Origin: Sphingomonas oryzagri
Lineage (GTDB): Bacteria > Pseudomonadota > Alphaproteobacteria > Sphingomonadales > Sphingomonadaceae
Assembly (NCBI RefSeq): GCF_029906645.1
Contig: NZ_JARYGZ010000004.1
Span: forward strand, 124,001 to 188,000
DNA: 64,000 nucleotides
Direction: 5' to 3'
Positions 60,088 through 64,000 of this stretch are shown piece by piece. Position numbers and translations under genes: made by a program. The stretch's first letter is position 1. Every line of letters starts with the position of its first letter. Under the pieces are notes generated by a model, which was not told where the DNA came from, made no database searches, and saw only the letters and a program-made list of their open reading frames with translations.

Positions 60088-61574
60088 GCCGGGACCTTCG
60101 TGTGGCGCGCGATGAAATCGGTGTGGGAGGGCATCTGGCCGACCTCGCGCGCGTAGAGTTGCTCGATCGTGCCAAGGAATTCGGCGAGGTCCCGTTCGGG
60201 GATCGCGGAGGCGAGGGGGTGATGCCCGTCCGGCACCAGCCCTTGCCCGACCATCACCTGCAGCCAGCCGACCTCGGTGAACAGTTCCTCATGCTCGCGG
60301 GTGATGTGGCCGCTTGCGGCGAAGAGGTCGATCTTGGCGCGCAGCGTTTCCGGCAGCGCCATCTCCCGCATCTCCGCCCAGAAAGGCTCGGGACGCTCGT
60401 TCAGCGCGTAGTGGAGGATGATGAAATCGCGGATGCGCTCGATCTCGAAATCGGTCTGGCGGTTATATTCCGCACGATCGGCGGGCCGGCCGGGGAGCAG
60501 CTTGATCAGCCGCTGGATCGCGGACTGGATCAGGAAGATGCTGGTCGATTCCAGCGGCTCGAGGAAGCCGCTCGACAGCCCGATCGCGACCACGTTGCCG
60601 GCCCACGCCTCCCGCCTTTTTCCGGTGGCGAAGCGCAGCGTGCGCGGTTCGCCCACAGGTTCGGCGTCGAGATTGCCGAGCAGGATCGCGGTCGCCTCAT
60701 CCTCGCTCATGTGGCGGCTGGAGAAGACGTGGCCGTTGCCGGTGCGGTGGCGCAGCGGAATGCGCCATTGCCAGCCAGCCGCGTGGGCGGTGGCGCGGGT
60801 ATAGGGGGTGAATTGGCCGCCCGCCGCGCACGGCACCGCAATCGCGCGATCGCAGGGCAGCAAGTGCGACCAGTCCTCGAACTCCCCGCCGATCAGCAGC
60901 GCGCGGAAACCGGTGCAGTCGACGAACAGATCGGCCTCGATCCGTTCGCCCGATGCGAGGCGAAGAGCTCGTACCTCGTCGCCCTGCTGCTCCACGTCGG
61001 CGATGCGGCCCTCGGTGCGGACGACGCCGCGCGCCTCGGCGTAGCGGCGCAGATAGGCGGCGTAGAGGCCCGCATCGAAATGGAAGGCGAAGGGCATGGG
61101 CGGGATCGCCCGTGCGGTGATCGGCTCGCCGCGATGCATCCGGTCGGCGCGCGCCGCCATCTCGTTCAGCGAATAATGTGCCAGCGGCTTGGCAAAGCCG
61201 AGTTCCAGCGCGCGGCGCCAGTAATGCTGGAAGGGCACCAGCCCGACATCGCGCCCCACCGGCCCGAAGGCGTGCATGTAGCGATGCCCTGGCGCTCGCC
61301 AGCCGACGAACTCGATGCCGAGCTTGTAGGACCCTTGGGTGGCCGCGAGAAATTCGTCCTCGTCGATCCCGAGCGACTGGTTGAACAACCGGATCTGCGG
61401 GATCGTCGCCTCGCCGACGCCGACCGTGCCGATCTCGTCGGATTCGATCAAGGCGATCGAGACGTGGCGCGGATCGAAGAAGCGGGACAGCGCGGCGGCC
61501 GTCATCCATCCCGCCGTGCCGCCGCCCGCGATGGCGATGCGCAAGGGGCGCTGTTCCGATGTCGATGCGGACAT
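60084..61574 (-). CDS. Flavin-dependent tryptophan-halogenase-type protein
   Basis: 496 residues from the ATG at 61574; a GTG at 61595 would add seven. FAD motif IAGGGTAGWMTAAALS. The halogenase signature W-x-W-x-I-P is present in AGWQWRIPLR. The catalytic lysine is K84 in GSYKLGIEF, matching the Lys79 region of PrnA. GEATIPQI and SGFLEPLESTSIFLIQ carry the other conserved active-site residues, including the Glu. Such genes are common beside TonB-dependent receptors in Caulobacter, Xanthomonas and sphingomonads, where their role is mostly unknown; some characterised ones halogenate free indoles. A partner flavin reductase is not in the window. Confidence 0.9.
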   Translation of the reverse strand: MSASTSEQRPLRIAIAGGGTAGWMTAAALSRFFDPRHVSIALIESDEIGTVGVGEATIPQIRLFNQSLGIDEDEFLAATQGSYKLGIEFVGWRAPGHRYMHAFGPVGRDVGLVPFQHYWRRALELGFAKPLAHYSLNEMAARADRMHRGEPITARAIPPMPFAFHFDAGLYAAYLRRYAEARGVVRTEGRIADVEQQGDEVRALRLASGERIEADLFVDCTGFRALLIGGEFEDWSHLLPCDRAIAVPCAAGGQFTPYTRATAHAAGWQWRIPLRHRTGNGHVFSSRHMSEDEATAILLGNLDAEPVGEPRTLRFATGKRREAWAGNVVAIGLSSGFLEPLESTSIFLIQSAIQRLIKLLPGRPADRAEYNRQTDFEIERIRDFIILHYALNERPEPFWAEMREMALPETLRAKIDLFAASGHITREHEELFTEVGWLQVMVGQGLVPDGHHPLASAIPERDLAEFLGTIEQLYAREVGQMPSHTDFIARHTKVPA

Positions 61575-61604
61575 GCGCGTCTCTCTTATGTCCACCTGGC
61601 CGTC

Positions 61605-61636
61605 GGGAGGCGGCGCGTGAAGGGGCGCCGCCTCCC
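61605..61636 (-). other. Strong hairpin between receptor and halogenase genes
   Basis: A perfect 12-bp stem GGGAGGCGGCGC / GCGCCGCCTCCC with an eight-base loop, just after the receptor stop. There is no T-run on the minus strand, so it probably stabilises the receptor mRNA or reduces downstream expression. Confidence 0.7.
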
Positions 61637-61644
61637 TGGGGCTA

Positions 61645-64000
61645 TCAGAACTTCATCGTCACGCCGGCCAGGTAGGTCGCGCCATATTTCTCGTAGTTGA
61701 GAATCTGGTCGGGATGGCCCTGGTTGTAGGTGACGTAGGGCGAGTTGGTCAGGTTGTGGCCCTGCACATAGACCGACAGCCCGTTCAGGAAGCCCGACTT
61801 GAAGTCGTAGCCGATCTGCGCGTCCACGGTGCTGCGGCCCTTGGTGTAGAGGTAGGTCGGCTGGGCGCCGAATGCGAGATACTGTCCGAGGAAGTCGGAC
61901 CGGTACTGGTAGCTCACACGGGCGTTGAAGCCCCACTTCTCGAAATAGGCCTGCGCGTTGACCACCCACTTGGAAAGGCCCGGCAGCGTCACCTTGCCGA
62001 AGGACACGGGGATGCCGCCCGGCGCCGCGCTCGGCGTGTAGCGGATCGAACTGCTGGTCCACGATCCGCTGCCGCGCACGCCGAAGCCGTCCAGCGCCTT
62101 GGAGAACATGCCGAACGGCACGGTCGCCTGCAGCTCGAAGCCGTTGGCGAAGCCTCGGCCGCTGTTGGTCGGGCCGGTGATGTAGCCCACCGTCGTGTAG
62201 TTGGGGTCGTTCAGATACTGGGCCGGAACCAGGGCGCTGAACTGGCTCAGATCGGTGAAGTAGTAATTGTTCGGGTTCACGAACTTGGACACCGCCTTGT
62301 AGAAATAGTTGAGCGCGATGATGCCCTGTCCGTGATCGAAGAAATGTTCGACGCCGATATCGATGTTGTTAGAGAAATAGGGCTTGAGCAGCGGATTGCC
62401 GCCGCTGCCGGACAGCAGCGAGATCTTTCCGTTCGGCGCCACCACCGGCTCGGTGGAGTTGGCCGGATTCAGGTAGGACGGCTGGAACGAAGCGTTCTGG
62501 TAGCTCATCGGCGCGCGCGACAGCGTGCGCGAGGCGCCGATGTGCATGTCCGTCGTCGGCGAGAAAGCGAGGCGGATGTTCGCGCTCGGCAGGAAGTTGT
62601 TGTAGCTGGTCGACGCCGAAGTCGTGGCGAAGTCGCCGGTGCCGCCGCTGGTCGGAACGTGGCCGGTCGAGCTCTGCTGGGTGTGGACGAACTGGCCGCC
62701 GATATTGCCGGCGAAGTCGAGCCCGCCCACCATGCCGTCGAAATTGAGCTGGGCGTAGGCGGTCAGCACCTTCTCGCGCACCTGCCACTGCAGCGCGAGC
62801 TCGCTGGCGGATTCGTTGCGGAAGCTGCCCGACAGTGCCGAGAGCACATCCGGCACGCTGTAGGCGATCGTCTGGAAATCGGTGTAGCCCGGATTCACCG
62901 AGCCGACGATCGCGGATTGCGGGATCGAGACTTCGGTCGTGCCCGTCGGCGGCACCAGATAGTAACCGGTGAAGCCGTTGGTCTTCGTGCGCTCCTGATA
63001 ATTGACGCCGACCTCGATGTTCTTGAGGATTCCGGCATCCAGATCCTGGGTCAGGCTGGCGCGCAGCGACTTGATGACGTCGGTGAACTTGGGGACGTTG
63101 TCGTAACCCGCCTGCACCACCGAGCCGACGGGCTGGTAATAGCCCCAGCCCTGCGGGTCGGTCAGCTTGAATTCCGACGTGTCGGTATAATCGAGGCCGG
63201 TACTGAGATCGTAGACGCCGCTCGGCTGACGGGTGATCGTCACGGTATCCGGATCGCCCGACTTTGCGTAGCCGGTGCCCGTATAGGTCTCGTAGGCATT
63301 GTCCTTGCGGTGCGCCTTTGAATAGCTGGCGTCGACGTCCAGCTTCAGCCGGTCGTTGAAATGATATTGCAGGTTGCCGCCGAAGGCCATCGTATAGGCC
63401 TTGCGGGTGTTGTAGTTGTTGCGCTGAACCGCATAGACATTGTCGTAGGTCGCGGTCTGCTCGAAGCCGTCAGCGCCGGTGTGCGCCGTCTCGACGGTGC
63501 CCGCGCCCCACGACAGCGGCACTTCGAGGCCGCGCTGATATTCCTTGTAATTGTAGCGTGAATAGAGGCCGTCGACCGAGACTTCCAGCTTCTCGTCGGG
63601 CTTGAAGACGACGTGGGCGAAGCCGGTCTGGCGGTGGAGCACGTTGGTATCGGCGAACCACTTGGCGCCGCCGAGCGGACGGTTGCCCTCTGCATCGGGA
63701 TCCGGATAACCCCAGGCATCATACTGCTTGTTCTGCACCGGCGACTGGATCGCCGAGAAGCCCAGCGAGATGCCGAGCGTATCGGCGTCGTTATGATCGA
63801 CGAAGATCGCGCCGGCCTTGTAGCCCTTGTTGGTGAGATCCGGGTTCAGGCTCTTGAAGCCGTTGAGTTCGCCCTGCGCGTTGACCGAAATGATGCGCTT
63901 GTTGGCGAGGGGATCGATGGTCAGCAGGTTGACGGTGCCGGCAAGGCCGGTCGCCATCAGATCGGCGCTGGCGGTCTTGATCACGTCGACGCGGTTGAAC
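61645..64000 (-). CDS. TonB-dependent receptor (N-terminus cut by window edge)
   Basis: At least 784 residues of open frame from the right edge. The first visible residues, FNRVDVIKTASADLMATGLA followed by GTVNLLTIDPL, are the middle of the plug domain, so the signal peptide, TonB box and plug start lie beyond base 64000. The 22-strand barrel follows, ending in YLAGVTMKF with the terminal Phe expected of outer-membrane proteins. Barrel repeats such as LDVDASYSKAHRKDN and VSYQYRSDFLGQYLA are typical. Context with GH13 enzymes suggests maltodextrin uptake, as in the Caulobacter MalA-type receptors. Confidence 0.93.
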   Translation of the reverse strand, partial: FNRVDVIKTASADLMATGLAGTVNLLTIDPLANKRIISVNAQGELNGFKSLNPDLTNKGYKAGAIFVDHNDADTLGISLGFSAIQSPVQNKQYDAWGYPDPDAEGNRPLGGAKWFADTNVLHRQTGFAHVVFKPDEKLEVSVDGLYSRYNYKEYQRGLEVPLSWGAGTVETAHTGADGFEQTATYDNVYAVQRNNYNTRKAYTMAFGGNLQYHFNDRLKLDVDASYSKAHRKDNAYETYTGTGYAKSGDPDTVTITRQPSGVYDLSTGLDYTDTSEFKLTDPQGWGYYQPVGSVVQAGYDNVPKFTDVIKSLRASLTQDLDAGILKNIEVGVNYQERTKTNGFTGYYLVPPTGTTEVSIPQSAIVGSVNPGYTDFQTIAYSVPDVLSALSGSFRNESASELALQWQVREKVLTAYAQLNFDGMVGGLDFAGNIGGQFVHTQQSSTGHVPTSGGTGDFATTSASTSYNNFLPSANIRLAFSPTTDMHIGASRTLSRAPMSYQNASFQPSYLNPANSTEPVVAPNGKISLLSGSGGNPLLKPYFSNNIDIGVEHFFDHGQGIIALNYFYKAVSKFVNPNNYYFTDLSQFSALVPAQYLNDPNYTTVGYITGPTNSGRGFANGFELQATVPFGMFSKALDGFGVRGSGSWTSSSIRYTPSAAPGGIPVSFGKVTLPGLSKWVVNAQAYFEKWGFNARVSYQYRSDFLGQYLAFGAQPTYLYTKGRSTVDAQIGYDFKSGFLNGLSVYVQGHNLTNSPYVTYNQGHPDQILNYEKYGATYLAGVTMKF

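Overview
The window is GC-rich, densely coded chromosomal DNA that fits an alphaproteobacterium of the order Sphingomonadales (a Sphingomonas-like organism). The evidence is a CtrA cell-cycle regulator, a MucR/Ros regulator, RNase E ending in a GWW motif, a fused transaldolase/glucose-6-phosphate isomerase, an alpha operon without rpsD, and dispersed palindromes of a kind common in sphingomonads. No tRNA, rRNA, CRISPR array, transposase or prophage block was seen.

Bases 1-5.3 kb carry the non-oxidative pentose phosphate genes tal-pgi (cut by the left edge), tkt and rpiA, all leftward, followed by mucR and an ABC exporter. Bases 8-13.5 kb hold rne with a long leader, an M48 metalloprotease and a DsbA-like thiol oxidoreductase. 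Bases 13.6-22.7 kb are a mosaic: two divergent small secreted paralogues, two oxidoreductases, a holin/endolysin pair next to ctrA, RluA and ArfB, a glycine-zipper protein, free-methionine-sulfoxide reductase, an RcnB-like protein, a metallophosphoesterase and a UspA protein. Bases 22.8-26.5 kb encode pyruvate dehydrogenase E2 and E3 with a thioesterase and a small membrane protein between them. A CDF metal transporter and an alpha/beta hydrolase follow.

Bases 28.6-51.1 kb are the str-S10-spc-alpha ribosomal superoperon, all rightward: rpsL to tuf, rpsJ, rplC to rpsQ, rplN to rpmD, rplO-secY-adk, then rpsM-rpsK-rpoA-rplQ. It is segmented. A terminator lies between tuf and rpsJ. A 359-base leader with a terminator-like hairpin and competing stems lies between rpsJ and rplC. 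A terminator plus an acyltransferase gene separates rpmD from rplO. A dispersed palindrome and an antisense alcohol dehydrogenase separate adk from rpsM. The rpsL and rpsM promoters share an almost identical core.

After a prolyl oligopeptidase and a cysE/hydrolase pair, bases 54.9-64 kb form a leftward starch/maltodextrin locus: a TonB-dependent receptor (cut by the right edge), a flavin-dependent tryptophan-halogenase-type protein, and three GH13 enzymes, two with signal peptides. The receptor and secreted amylases would deliver maltodextrins to the cytoplasmic alpha-glucosidase; the role of the halogenase is open.

The observations most worth a second look are the rplC leader with mutually exclusive hairpins, the two interruptions of the ribosomal superoperon, the holin/endolysin pair beside ctrA, the halogenase in a glycan-uptake locus, natural Arg88 in ribosomal protein S12, and a MucR that lacks zinc-finger ligands but has an AT-hook-like tail.
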